Shown here piece after piece: positions 16,531 to 24,881 of a stretch of DNA of 41,601 bases; position 1 is the stretch's first letter; every line of letters starts with the position of its first letter. The position numbers and the translations under genes were made by a program. The stretch is taken from contig JAFYPJ010000135.1 of the NCBI GenBank assembly GCA_017547545.1, forward strand, positions 1-41,601, given 5' to 3'. The notes beneath the pieces were generated by a model that saw only the letters and a list, made by a program, of their open reading frames with translations, made no database searches and was not told the DNA's origin. The stretch is from Clostridia bacterium. GTDB lineage: Bacteria; Bacillota; Clostridia; Oscillospirales; CAG-272.

Positions 16531-16926
16531 TTATCTCTGTTTACCGCCCTTTTTGGGAGCAAGAAAGATTATAGCAGTAACTGTACCAACTAAAAGAACA
16601 ACTGCAACTACAATAGCGATGATACCGCTTGTGTTGATGTTATCCCAAGTAGCAGCTTCCTTGTGATCATGATCATGTTCCTCGGAAACGGGAGCAGCTG
16701 TATCTTCAACAATTTCATCAACAGCTTCTTCAACAGCTTCTTCAACAACATCTTCAACGGGTTCTTCAACGGTTTCTTCAACAGTTTCTTCAACAGTTTC
16801 TTCAACTGTATCTTCAACAATTTCGTTGCCGTTTTCGTCGGTATCTGCGTATGCGGGTACAAGCATCATGCTTGTCATTACTGCAATAACAGTAATTAAT
16901 GTGAATAATACTGCAAGCTTTTTCAT
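16531..16926 (-). CDS. Secreted acidic-repeat protein with C-terminal membrane anchor
   Basis: 131 residues. A signal peptide (about 1-27, cleavage after AYA) is followed by an acidic linker made of VEET/VEEA/VEEP-type repeats (about 35-80). A His-rich patch EEHDHDHKE comes next (about 84-92), then one transmembrane helix (about 103-124, GIIAIVVAVVLLVGTVTAII) and a short basic tail KKGGKQR. It should be anchored in the membrane with the acidic part outside. No LPXTG motif is present, so it is not a sortase substrate. The His/Asp patch might bind metal (inference). No named family recognised. Confidence 0.8.
   Translation of the reverse strand: MKKLAVLFTLITVIAVMTSMMLVPAYADTDENGNEIVEDTVEETVEETVEETVEEPVEDVVEEAVEEAVDEIVEDTAAPVSEEHDHDHKEAATWDNINTSGIIAIVVAVVLLVGTVTAIIFLAPKKGGKQR
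16702..16820 (-). repeat. 12-base tandem repeat encoding the VEE repeats
   Basis: About ten copies of a degenerate 12-base unit, on the plus strand of the form TTCTTCAACAGT, inside the acidic-repeat gene. Each unit encodes four residues such as TVEE or AVEE. The number of copies is a likely source of length variation between strains. Confidence 0.85.
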
Positions 16927-17043
16927 TATATAAGGTCCTTTCCTTAAACTTTATAAATTCATTTATTAAGAATAACAAACTATTATGAACAGCATATTAA
17001 CAAATATATAACAAAGTATGACATTGTATAAATAGGAGAAAAA

Positions 17044-17373
17044 ATGGAAACTAAAAGATTTTCAAAGAATGACGATGGCTTTATTTGTGCCCATTGCGGA
17101 GCCAAAGTACAACCCCTTGGTTATACCTCAAGAAATCATTGTCCGGTGTGTTTATGGTCGCTTCATGTAGACGAAAATCCCGGTGACAGAGCCAATGAAT
17201 GCCGCGGACAAATGGAGCCTGTTTCTGCCGTTACCGATCCCAAAAAGGGATATATAATCATTCACCGTTGTACCAAATGCGGAGAGATCAAAAGAAATAA
17301 AGCGGCTCATGAGGCAAAGGTTCAGCCGGATGATCTCATGAAAATAATCAAGCTTACCGCAAAGCAGATCTAA
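17044..17373 (+). CDS. RNHCP domain protein
   Basis: 109 residues. The family is named for its RNHCP motif, seen here as SRNHCPVCLWSLHVD. Two zinc-knuckle pairs surround it: CAHCGAKV near the start, CPVC in the motif and CTKCGEIKRNKAA near the end. DENPGDRANECRGQMEPV is also typical. The family is predicted to bind nucleic acid or act in translation quality control but has no established function that I know. AGGAG precedes the ATG. The MinD-like gene with its own promoter follows. Confidence 0.88.
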   Translation: METKRFSKNDDGFICAHCGAKVQPLGYTSRNHCPVCLWSLHVDENPGDRANECRGQMEPVSAVTDPKKGYIIIHRCTKCGEIKRNKAAHEAKVQPDDLMKIIKLTAKQI

Positions 17374-17421
17374 AAAAGTGTGCAGGTTGTCATTTATATT
17401 TGAATAATTAGATATAATTTA

Positions 17422-17450
17422 TTGACTTGACAGCTCAAATATGTTATAAT
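17422..17450 (+). promoter_or_regulatory. Promoter of the MinD-like gene
   Basis: TTGACT (17422-17427) and a perfect TATAAT (17445-17450) with a 17-base spacer. It lies about 30 bases before the GTG start, which has GGAGGG just ahead of it. Confidence 0.75.
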
Positions 17451-17481
17451 ATCCTTGACTGAGTTTGCAGGGAGGGATACC

Positions 17482-18267
17482 GTGGCAAATTGCAATATAA
17501 TAATGATAACCTCCTGTAAAGGCGGCGTAGGAAAAACCACCGTGGCGGCTAATCTGGGAATGGCAATGGCGCTTTTAGGTAAACGAACACTATTGCTTGA
17601 CTGTGACTTCGGTATGCGGTGTCTTGACCTTGTTATGGGGTTAGAGGACAAGTGCATGTATGATATCAGCGATGTTATCCTCCACCATGTGAGTTACGAT
17701 AAGGCAATAATCCGGGATGAAAGAAATGAGAATCTGTATTTTCTTGCTGCTCCCTATAAATATGAGGGGAATATCGGGGAAGAGGATTTCAAAAAATTTA
17801 TAAACGGTATATCTGATGCTCTTGACCTTGAGTATATTATCATAGATACCCACGGCGGATGCGGTGATGAAATAAAATTGGGAGCAGCCGTTGCTGATCT
17901 TGCAATTATAGTAGCAACTCACCAGAGCGCATCGCTTCGTGCGGCAGAGCAGACCAATAATTATCTTAATATTCTCGGTGTAAGAAAAACAAGATTGATA
18001 ATTAACTGCTTTGAAAAGCAGAATGTAATAAAAAGCCGATTGCCCGGTATTATCAATATTATAGATTCTACCTGTGTGAAGCTGATCGGAGTAATTCCAA
18101 ACGATCCCGCATTTATAATTGCACAGCGTAAGGGTTTGCTTATTGACGATTTTAAAAAAGGGAATACGGTTATGGCATTCCGTAATATCTCCCTGCGCAT
18201 TATGGGAGAAACGGTTCCCTTGATGGAAGGCTTTAAAAAACGCAAAAGAAAAATAATCATGATGTAA
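17482..18267 (+). CDS. MinD-like P-loop ATPase
   Basis: 261 residues from a GTG start with GGAGGG upstream; a longer frame from 17455 lies too close to the promoter. Deviant Walker A CKGGVGKTT at residues 12-20, then LLLDCDFGMRCLDLVMGLED, which matches the MinD pattern. The switch II region reads IIIDTHGGCGDE, where typical MinD has D(S/T)PAG, so the proline is missing. MinD proteins oscillate or sit on the membrane and recruit MinC to block division. No minC, minE or divIVA is next to it. The C-terminus is strongly basic (EGFKKRKRKIIMM) and could be a crude membrane-targeting tail. A methylglyoxal-synthase-like gene follows 20 bases later in what looks like a two-gene operon. True MinD or a divergent paralogue cannot be separated here. 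Confidence 0.8.
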   Translation: MANCNIIMITSCKGGVGKTTVAANLGMAMALLGKRTLLLDCDFGMRCLDLVMGLEDKCMYDISDVILHHVSYDKAIIRDERNENLYFLAAPYKYEGNIGEEDFKKFINGISDALDLEYIIIDTHGGCGDEIKLGAAVADLAIIVATHQSASLRAAEQTNNYLNILGVRKTRLIINCFEKQNVIKSRLPGIINIIDSTCVKLIGVIPNDPAFIIAQRKGLLIDDFKKGNTVMAFRNISLRIMGETVPLMEGFKKRKRKIIMM

Positions 18268-18287
18268 TTTTGAAAGAGGTGAACGAA

Positions 18288-18710
18288 GTGCATATAGCAA
18301 TTATGGCAGACGACAAGAAAAAGGAACTTTTAGCACAGTTTTGTATTGCGTATTGCGGTATACTCTGTAAGCATGAGCTTTGTGCAACAAGTATCACTGG
18401 CAAATATGTAAGTGATGCAACGGGTTTGAAAATTGAAAAGTTTTTACCCGGTTCTCACGGCGGCGGTCAGCAGATACTTTCCCGTATTGCATATGACGAA
18501 ATAGATATGCTCATTTATATGAGAGATCCCGATGCATATCAATCTCTTGAAGAAAAGGAAGTTAAAGACAATCTTCTCCGCCTTTGTGATATCCACAATG
18601 TACCCGTTGCCACAAATCTTGCAACGGCAGAGGTTCTTATTAACGGTCTTGAAAGAGGAGACCTTGCATGGAGAGAAATAGTTAATCCCAATTATTCACG
18701 CAGGTATTAA
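18288..18710 (+). CDS. Methylglyoxal-synthase-like protein lacking catalytic residues
   Basis: 140 residues from a GTG start with GAGGTG upstream. The fold signature is clear: HIAIMADDKKKELLAQF, KHELCATSITGKYV, and the long match NLLRLCDIHNVPVATNLATAE. Methylglyoxal synthase turns dihydroxyacetone phosphate into methylglyoxal. Against Escherichia coli MgsA from memory, several key positions differ: the base Asp71 (GGDQQ) is Gly60 here (GGGQQ), His19 is Asp8, His98 in PHDPD is absent (SLEEKEV), and phosphate ligands Thr47 and Ser65 are Ile and Pro. I infer no or altered activity, perhaps a sensor or binding protein. It ends at a terminator and pairs with the MinD-like gene. Confidence 0.82.
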   Translation: MHIAIMADDKKKELLAQFCIAYCGILCKHELCATSITGKYVSDATGLKIEKFLPGSHGGGQQILSRIAYDEIDMLIYMRDPDAYQSLEEKEVKDNLLRLCDIHNVPVATNLATAEVLINGLERGDLAWREIVNPNYSRRY

Positions 18711-18758
18711 ACAATTGATTACTAAAGTACATTAAACAAGCATTTTGAGTTAAAATAG

Positions 18759-18788
18759 AAACATGGGAAACCATGTTTTTATTTTGTA
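18759..18788 (+). terminator. Terminator after the MgsA-like gene
   Basis: Stem AAACATGG/CCATGTTT with a GAAA tetraloop (18759-18778), followed by TT, A and TTTT on the plus strand. It separates the MgsA-like gene from cinA. Confidence 0.75.
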
Positions 18789-18806
18789 AAGGGTAAGTGG
18801 TGATAA

Positions 18807-20060
18807 ATGAAATTGGAAAGAGCAGAAATTTTGTGCGTGGGCACAGAAATTTTAATAGGTGATATAATAAATACAAATGCTGCATGGCTTTCAAAAGAAT
18901 TAAGCAGCCTTGGAATTTCCCAGTACCATCAGGCGGTAATAGGTGATAACAGCCAAAGACTTGCCGAAACCGTTTCCGATACTCTTAAAAACTGTGACCT
19001 TCTTGTAATAACAGGGGGGCTTGGACCTACCTATGATGATATTACAAAAGAAACGGTGGCAAAGGTTTTAAATAAAAATCTTGTTTTTGATGAAGATGTG
19101 TACTATGATATAAAGGATTTTTTCCGTAAAAGAGAAAGAAAAATGACGGAAAATAACCGCAAGCAGGCATATATTATAGAAGGTGCGCATATTTTGAAGA
19201 ACGATATGGGAACAGCTCCGGGTTTACTTTGTGAAACGGGCGAAAAAATAGTGGTGCTTCTTCCCGGCCCGCCCTCTGAGCTTATGCCCATGTGGACAAA
19301 TTATGTAAAGCCCCAAATTCAAAAATACTGTGATAAGATATTCGTTTCGAAGAATGTTAACATAGTTGGCATAGGCGAGGCTGCCGTGGCGGATGTGCTT
19401 GACGAAATGATGAAAAACGCAGTTAATCCTACTATTGCTCCATATTGTAAAACGGGAGAAACGCGCCTTAGAGTAACCGCTTCCGCAAAAACTAAGGAAG
19501 AAGCGGCAGCAATGTGCGATGAGGTAATAGAAGAGATAAAGAAAACAAAGATAGGCGAATATATTTACGGTATTGATACCGACCTTGCAGAGGCGGTTGT
19601 AAAGGAGCTTACAAAAAGAGGACTTAAAATTGCAACTGCCGAAAGCTGTACGGGCGGATTGATTGCAAAAATGATAACCGATGTTCCCGGCTCCTCTGCG
19701 GTACTTGAAGGCGGTATGGTGGCATATTCAAATTCGGTAAAATACAGAGCACTCAATGTTTCAAGCAGCCTGCTTGACAGACACGGTCCCTACGATCATA
19801 AGGTTGCCGTTCAGATGGCAGAGGGTATTTGCCGTCTTATGGATGCCGATGTTGGTATAGGTGTAACCGGTATTGCGGGCCCCGGAGGAGGAACAAGAGA
19901 AAAGCCTGTTGGCTTTGTTTATATTGCTGTGGCATATAATAAAAAGTCAAGTGTTATGAAATACAAATTCGGTGAAAAGCAGTCAAGAGACCGTATACGC
20001 GAGCTAACGGCTGCAAATGCATTTATAAATGTATTGGAAATGCTGAAGAATCAAAAATAA
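18807..20060 (+). CDS. cinA: CinA: competence/damage-inducible protein with NMN deamidase domain
   Basis: 417 residues, full length. The N-terminal MoaB-like molybdopterin-binding domain (about 1-170) has the pattern GTEILIGDIINTNAAWL and VITGGLGPTYDD; in this family it hydrolyses ADP-ribose. The C-terminal CinA/PncC domain (about 255-415) carries TAESCTGGLIAKMITDVPGSS and VTGIAGPGGG, and deamidates nicotinamide mononucleotide in NAD recycling. In Firmicutes cinA usually precedes recA. Here recA is not next to it; instead a strong terminator follows. A weak GGTAAGTGGTG precedes the ATG. Confidence 0.96.
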   Translation: MKLERAEILCVGTEILIGDIINTNAAWLSKELSSLGISQYHQAVIGDNSQRLAETVSDTLKNCDLLVITGGLGPTYDDITKETVAKVLNKNLVFDEDVYYDIKDFFRKRERKMTENNRKQAYIIEGAHILKNDMGTAPGLLCETGEKIVVLLPGPPSELMPMWTNYVKPQIQKYCDKIFVSKNVNIVGIGEAAVADVLDEMMKNAVNPTIAPYCKTGETRLRVTASAKTKEEAAAMCDEVIEEIKKTKIGEYIYGIDTDLAEAVVKELTKRGLKIATAESCTGGLIAKMITDVPGSSAVLEGGMVAYSNSVKYRALNVSSSLLDRHGPYDHKVAVQMAEGICRLMDADVGIGVTGIAGPGGGTREKPVGFVYIAVAYNKKSSVMKYKFGEKQSRDRIRELTAANAFINVLEMLKNQK

Positions 20061-20104
20061 TAATAAACACCCCGAAATCCTTCGATTTCGGGGTGTTTAT
20101 TATT
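20059..20104. terminator. Strong bidirectional terminator
   Basis: A perfect 21-bp stem (arms 20059-20079 and 20084-20104, core CACCCCGAAATC) with a CTTC loop. It overlaps the stop codons of cinA and of the convergent solute-binding protein gene. Confidence 0.93.
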
Positions 20105-21572
20105 ATTCGTAGTATTCAAGAAGCTGAGCAAGCTTTCTTTCATAACCCTTCTGCTGTGCCGCATAATATGAAGCAAAGTTGGGGTTATCATTTGCAACCA
20201 TATCTCTGAAAGGTCTTACACATTCAATAGTCTGGTTATAGAATGCACCGAAGTTCAAGGTAAAGCCCTGACGGATAATATCAAGCATTTCTGCGGAATC
20301 CTCGTCACGGGTATACTTAAAGGTAAGAGCCTCGTCATAGTAAGCGGGGATAACCTTATCCTTGGAAACTGCAAAGAGGGTATCAAAGATAGCACCTGCT
20401 TTTTCAAGGTTGGGAGCATCTGCAGGAATACAAGCTGTGGAGTAACCGTCCTGGCTGGAGGTATAGTAGCTGTCCTGGTTAGTATCCCACTTGGGGAAAG
20501 GAACGATACCGAAATCTGTTTCCATTCCTCTGAAGTCCTGAGCCTTCTGAAGAACTGCGGGATAGAAAAGTGCTCTTCCTTCTACAAATATCTTGTCTAA
20601 AGGATTTTCAGCCATTGTATCACCGGAGGTGGTATACGCAGAATAGAAATCGTCTGTTGCCTTGAATTCGATCACCTTTGTAAGAATGTTTGTAACCTTA
20701 CCAACATCATAGCTGATAACGATGTCACCCGATTCATTTCTGGTGGTGGGGTGGGCATCAAACTGTGCATGGAGGGCATCCATTGTGTTGGGAATATCTG
20801 AAATGTAACCAAATACATCGGTTTCATCGGGCCACTGGTCATTATTCTGATCTGTCCACTTGCCGCGGCTCATTTCTATAACTTTGTCATATGTCCATTT
20901 ACCGTCACGAACAAGCTGGTAAATATCTTCAAGCTGATAGTCCTGAGCAAGCTTCTTGTTGAAGTACATTACATAAGCGTGATCCCAATATGTAAGACAG
21001 TAATCGCCTACCATATATTTGAGCTTACCGTTAATGCTCATTTCGTTTATAAGGTCGGGATAGTAGTAGCTGTGGTCATGCTCTGTACATTCAATTGTTT
21101 CGTTAACATAAGGAATGTCATAGTAGTTGTAGAAATACTGTGCAAGCTCGCCCTGTGCCATATAAGCCTGCTGGCTCATAATAAGGTCAAAATCACCGAT
21201 ACCTGCGTCAATCGAATTTCTGAAGGTGTTTACAAAATCACCGCCGTTAGCCCAGTCGCCGGGGATATCGTTTGCCTCAATTGCAGCAAGACCGAAAATA
21301 TCCATTACATTACGGTTTCTTTCATAAACCGCCTGATTAACAAGCTCTGTTTCGCCTTCATCTGCAACTATTTCGTAAAGATGCTCGCCGTATGCATTGT
21401 CTTCACGGCAAAGGATTTTAAATGTTTCGCCTTCAAAGGTAGTTCCTTCGGGTACATGAGAGCCTTCGGGAAGTGCGGAAACAGCTTTTCCGCCGCCACC
21501 TTTGTTGCCGCATGCGCAAAGCATAGCCGTAAGCATAACAACACAAAGCAATAAACAAATTATTCTCTTCAT
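20103..21572 (-). CDS. Extracellular solute-binding lipoprotein (sugar ABC type)
   Basis: 489 residues. A lipoprotein signal peptide (1-20) with lipobox LCAC and an Asn/Gly-rich start. The body has family 1 solute-binding features: EGETFKILCRE, NTFRNSIDAGIGDFDLI, WTYDKVIEMSRGKWTDQNNDQWPDETD, and GTLFAVSKDKVIPAYY-like C-terminal helices. Such proteins bind a sugar outside the cell and deliver it to a CUT1 permease. No permease or ATPase gene adjoins it, and it has its own consensus promoter and terminator. Either the permeases are elsewhere or it works with the unlinked MsmX-type ATPase and a distant permease pair. AAGGAGG precedes the ATG. Ligand unknown. Confidence 0.85.
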   Translation of the reverse strand: MKRIICLLLCVVMLTAMLCACGNKGGGGKAVSALPEGSHVPEGTTFEGETFKILCREDNAYGEHLYEIVADEGETELVNQAVYERNRNVMDIFGLAAIEANDIPGDWANGGDFVNTFRNSIDAGIGDFDLIMSQQAYMAQGELAQYFYNYYDIPYVNETIECTEHDHSYYYPDLINEMSINGKLKYMVGDYCLTYWDHAYVMYFNKKLAQDYQLEDIYQLVRDGKWTYDKVIEMSRGKWTDQNNDQWPDETDVFGYISDIPNTMDALHAQFDAHPTTRNESGDIVISYDVGKVTNILTKVIEFKATDDFYSAYTTSGDTMAENPLDKIFVEGRALFYPAVLQKAQDFRGMETDFGIVPFPKWDTNQDSYYTSSQDGYSTACIPADAPNLEKAGAIFDTLFAVSKDKVIPAYYDEALTFKYTRDEDSAEMLDIIRQGFTLNFGAFYNQTIECVRPFRDMVANDNPNFASYYAAQQKGYERKLAQLLEYYE

Positions 21573-21628
21573 TTTTTCCTCCTTGATAGCTGAGAATTTC
21601 TTTAATTCATATAAAAATATGTAGTTAT

Positions 21629-21657
21629 ATTATACATCCTGCCGTAAATAAAGTCAA
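21629..21657 (-). promoter_or_regulatory. Promoter of the solute-binding lipoprotein
   Basis: TTGACT (21652-21657) and TATAAT (21629-21634) on the minus strand with a 17-base spacer, about 57 bases upstream of the ATG. Confidence 0.8.
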
Positions 21658-21746
21658 TAGATAAAAATTTATATCATTATCCTTTATAACCGCAAATACG
21701 AATTTTGCCGTTTTTCAAATTCTTGAAGGTTATTCATCTGCTGTTA

Positions 21747-21775
21747 TTGACATGAATTATATATTGTGATAAAAT
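21747..21775 (+). promoter_or_regulatory. Promoter of hisS-aspS
   Basis: TTGACA (21747-21752) and TAAAAT (21770-21775) with a 17-base spacer. The leader to the hisS ATG is only about 40 bases, too short for a T-box; I see no T-box motif in the 250-base gap. Confidence 0.75.
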
Positions 21776-21822
21776 AAATATGTATATCTTTTTGAAAAAA
21801 CATCCCAAAGGAGCGAATATAA

Positions 21823-23088
21823 ATGATACAAAAACCAAGAGGAACCTTTGATATTATGCCTGAGGAAACACCCCTTTGGCAGTATATTGAGGCAACTGCA
21901 AGAAACACAGCCGCGCTTTACGGCTACAAGGAAATAAGAACCCCCACCTTTGAAGCAACAGAGCTTTTCCAGAGAGGCGTTGGGGATACCACCGATGTTG
22001 TACAGAAGGAAATGTACACATTTACAGACCGTGAAAACCGCAGCTTTACCCTTCGTCCCGAAGGAACAGCTTCGGTAGCCCGTGCTCTTATTGAAAACGG
22101 AAGATGCTCTGATACTCTTCCCTTGAAGTTATATTATATGATAAACTGCTTCCGCTACGAAAAGCCTCAGGCAGGCAGAAGCCGTGAATTCTATCAGTTC
22201 GGTGTTGAAATGTACGGTGCAGCGGATGCAGCGGCGGATGCAGACACTATCGGTGTTGCCAATTCCATTATCAGAAATCTGGGTATTACCGATGTTTCTC
22301 TCCATATAAATTCTATAGGCTGTCCCAACTGCCGTCCTGCTTACCGTCTTGAGCTTTACAATTACTTCAAGGCGCACGAGGATGAGCTTTGCGATACCTG
22401 CAAATCAAGACTTGAAACCAATCCGCTCAGAATCCTTGACTGTAAGAGCCCTATCTGCTCAAAGATAGGCGAGGGTGCTCCAAAGTCTATAGACCATCTT
22501 TGCCCCGAATGTGCAGATCACATGGACAAATTAAAGAATCACCTTGACGAAATGGGCATCGAATATGAAATAGATACAAATATCGTACGAGGTCTTGACT
22601 ATTACACAAGAACGGTATTTGAATTTATCTGTACCGCCATCGGCGCGCAGTCCACAGTTTGCGGTGGCGGCCGTTATGACGGACTTATGAAGGAATTAGG
22701 CGGTCCCCAGATGCCCGGTATCGGTTTTGCAATGGGTATTACCCGTCTTATCCTTGCAATGAAAGCATGCGGCAGCGTTCCGGATACATGTAATTTCCCT
22801 TCGCTTTATATTGCTCCCATGGGCAAGGCGGCTCAATGCAAGGCATCCGGTATTGTTTCCAAGCTTCGCTCAAAGGGTGTGTATGCAGAATATGACCTTG
22901 TGGGCAGAAGCCTGAAGGCGCAAATGAAATATGCCGATAAAACAGGCGCATTCTTTACCCTTATAATAGGCGATTCTGAAATCGAATCAGGAAAAGCAAT
23001 TCTTAAAAACATGAAAGAAAGCAGTCAGCAGGAGATAGATTTAAATGATATCAATGCTCTTATGAAGGCTATTGGATACGAGGTATAA
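21823..23088 (+). CDS. hisS: Histidine--tRNA ligase
   Basis: 421 residues, normal length. The start IQKPRGTFDIMPEETPLW is the family signature. Class II motif 2 lies in FTLRPEGTASVARA and the following YYMINCFRYEKPQAGRSREFYQFG. The histidine-binding stretch is VRGLDYYTRTVFEF and motif 3 lies in PGIGFAMGITRLIL. The C-terminal alpha/beta anticodon-binding domain covers about 330-421. A cysteine-rich insertion (CDTCKSR, CKSPIC, CPEC) matches many bacterial HisRS. AAAGGAG precedes the ATG. aspS follows three bases later. Confidence 0.98.
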   Translation: MIQKPRGTFDIMPEETPLWQYIEATARNTAALYGYKEIRTPTFEATELFQRGVGDTTDVVQKEMYTFTDRENRSFTLRPEGTASVARALIENGRCSDTLPLKLYYMINCFRYEKPQAGRSREFYQFGVEMYGAADAAADADTIGVANSIIRNLGITDVSLHINSIGCPNCRPAYRLELYNYFKAHEDELCDTCKSRLETNPLRILDCKSPICSKIGEGAPKSIDHLCPECADHMDKLKNHLDEMGIEYEIDTNIVRGLDYYTRTVFEFICTAIGAQSTVCGGGRYDGLMKELGGPQMPGIGFAMGITRLILAMKACGSVPDTCNFPSLYIAPMGKAAQCKASGIVSKLRSKGVYAEYDLVGRSLKAQMKYADKTGAFFTLIIGDSEIESGKAILKNMKESSQQEIDLNDINALMKAIGYEV

Positions 23089-23091
23089 AAA

Positions 23092-24879
23092 ATGGCAGAT
23101 ATTTTTACAAACCAAGACAAAAGAACAAAATACTGCGGTGAATTTACCGTAGAAGATATTGGCAAGAAGGTTTCGGTAAACGGTTGGGTTCAGCGCCAGA
23201 GAGACCTTGGCGGTGTAATCTTTATAGACCTTCGCGACCGTTCCGGCGTTATTCAGCTTGCTTTTGACGATAACACCGATAAGGAAATTTTCGATAAAGC
23301 ATTCTCTATCAGAAGTGAATATGTTCTTGCGGCTAAGGGTGTTGTAAGACAGAGAAGCTCTGTAAATAAGAATATTCCTACAGGTGAAATTGAAATTGCA
23401 GTTGATGAGCTTAAAATTCTTTCTGCAGCCCATACTCCTCCCTTTGAGGTTAGCGATAATTCCAATGTTGGTGAGGAAACAGCACTTAAATACCGTTATA
23501 TAGACCTTCGCCGTCCCGCAATGCAGAAAAATATCATGATGCGCCATAATGTTGCAAGAGTTGCCCGTGAATATTACTATGAAAACGGTTTTATTGAAAT
23601 TGAAACTCCTATGATGATAAAGTCTACTCCTGAGGGCGCGCGTGACTATCTTGTTCCCTCAAGAGTACACAAGGGAAGCTTCTATGCGCTTCCCCAGTCT
23701 CCTCAAATATATAAGCAGCTTCTTATGATTGCAGGCTATGACAGATACATTCAGCTTGCAAGATGCTTCCGCGATGAAGATCTGCGTGCAGACCGTCAGC
23801 CCGAATTTACACAGATAGACCTTGAAATGTCCTTTGTTACCCAGGAAGACATTATGGAAATGAACGAAGGCTTTATTAAGCGTCTTTTCAAAGAAATTCT
23901 TAATGTAGACATTCCCACACCCATGCCCCGTCTTACCTTTAAGGAAGCAATGGAGCGTTACGGCTCGGATAAACCCGATACCCGTTATGCAATGGAGATC
24001 ACCGATATTTCCGAGCTTGTTCGCGATAGCGAGTTCGGTGTATTCTCAGGTGCAGTACAAAACGGCGGCAGTGTTCGTTGCATAGTTGCAAAGAATGCGG
24101 CAAGTGTTCTTACCCGTAAGGAAATAGACAAGCTTACCGAACAGGCAAGAGGTATAGGTGCAAAGGGACTTGCATTTGTAAGATTTGTTGATGATACTCC
24201 TGCCTGCTCCTTTGCAAAATTCTTTACAGAAGAACAGCTTAATGAAATACTAGCAAAGATAGGCTGTGAAAAGGGAGACGTTGCTCTCTTTGTTGCCGAT
24301 AAGAATAAGGTTGTACTTCCCGTACTCGGCCAACTCCGCCAGATCGTTGCAAAGAAGCTTGATATTATTCCCAAGGGATATAACTTCCTTTGGATCACCG
24401 AATTCCCCTTCTTTGAATGGAATGAGGAAACAGAGCATTGGGATGCAATGCATCATCCCTTTACCATGCCTATGGAAGAATGTTTGCCCTACCTTACCTC
24501 CGATCCCGGAAGTGTCCGTGCAAAGGCATACGATATGGTTCTTAACGGAACAGAGCTGCTTTCCGGTTCTATCCGTATAACAGACTATGAGCTTCAGGAA
24601 AAGATGTTTGAGGCTCTCGGTCTTACAAAGGAAGAGATCGACGCGAAGTTCGGATTCCTTGTGGATGCTTATAAGTACGGCGGACCTCCCCATGGCGGAA
24701 GCGGTATGGGGCTTGACCGTCTTGCAATGATCATGTGCGAGGCACAAAGTCTCCGTGATGTTGTGGCATTCCCCAAGATCCAGAATGCATCCGAGCCTAT
24801 GTCTCAATGTCCTGCTCCCTGCGATACACAGGCACTTGATGATCTTGGCATTATGATAAAAGAAGAAATCAAGGAGTAA
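23092..24879 (+). CDS. aspS: Aspartate--tRNA ligase
   Basis: 595 residues, the bacterial type. N-terminal OB-fold (about 1-110; GWVQRQRDLGGVIFIDLRDRSG), class II core with motif 2 around CFRDEDLRADRQPEFTQIDLEM, the GAD insertion domain (about 285-425), and motif 3 GMGLDRLAMIM. The Leu in RDLGG, where many non-discriminating AspRS have His, fits an enzyme specific for tRNA-Asp (family knowledge, not proof). It is three bases from hisS, with two small genes directly downstream in the same orientation, the first starting two bases after the stop. Confidence 0.98.
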   Translation: MADIFTNQDKRTKYCGEFTVEDIGKKVSVNGWVQRQRDLGGVIFIDLRDRSGVIQLAFDDNTDKEIFDKAFSIRSEYVLAAKGVVRQRSSVNKNIPTGEIEIAVDELKILSAAHTPPFEVSDNSNVGEETALKYRYIDLRRPAMQKNIMMRHNVARVAREYYYENGFIEIETPMMIKSTPEGARDYLVPSRVHKGSFYALPQSPQIYKQLLMIAGYDRYIQLARCFRDEDLRADRQPEFTQIDLEMSFVTQEDIMEMNEGFIKRLFKEILNVDIPTPMPRLTFKEAMERYGSDKPDTRYAMEITDISELVRDSEFGVFSGAVQNGGSVRCIVAKNAASVLTRKEIDKLTEQARGIGAKGLAFVRFVDDTPACSFAKFFTEEQLNEILAKIGCEKGDVALFVADKNKVVLPVLGQLRQIVAKKLDIIPKGYNFLWITEFPFFEWNEETEHWDAMHHPFTMPMEECLPYLTSDPGSVRAKAYDMVLNGTELLSGSIRITDYELQEKMFEALGLTKEEIDAKFGFLVDAYKYGGPPHGGSGMGLDRLAMIMCEAQSLRDVVAFPKIQNASEPMSQCPAPCDTQALDDLGIMIKEEIKE

Positions 24880-24881
24880 TA

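Noticed and set aside
16702..16820. CRISPR-like repetition
   Set aside because: The 12-base period is in frame and encodes the VEE repeats; there are no spacers.
21573..21822. T-box riboswitch before hisS-aspS
   Set aside because: The promoter lies only about 40 bases before the ATG, and no T-box sequence or terminator hairpin is seen.
24250..24807. Long minus-strand open frames opposite aspS and hisS
   Set aside because: They are shadows of the well-supported synthetase genes, without ribosome sites or family likeness.
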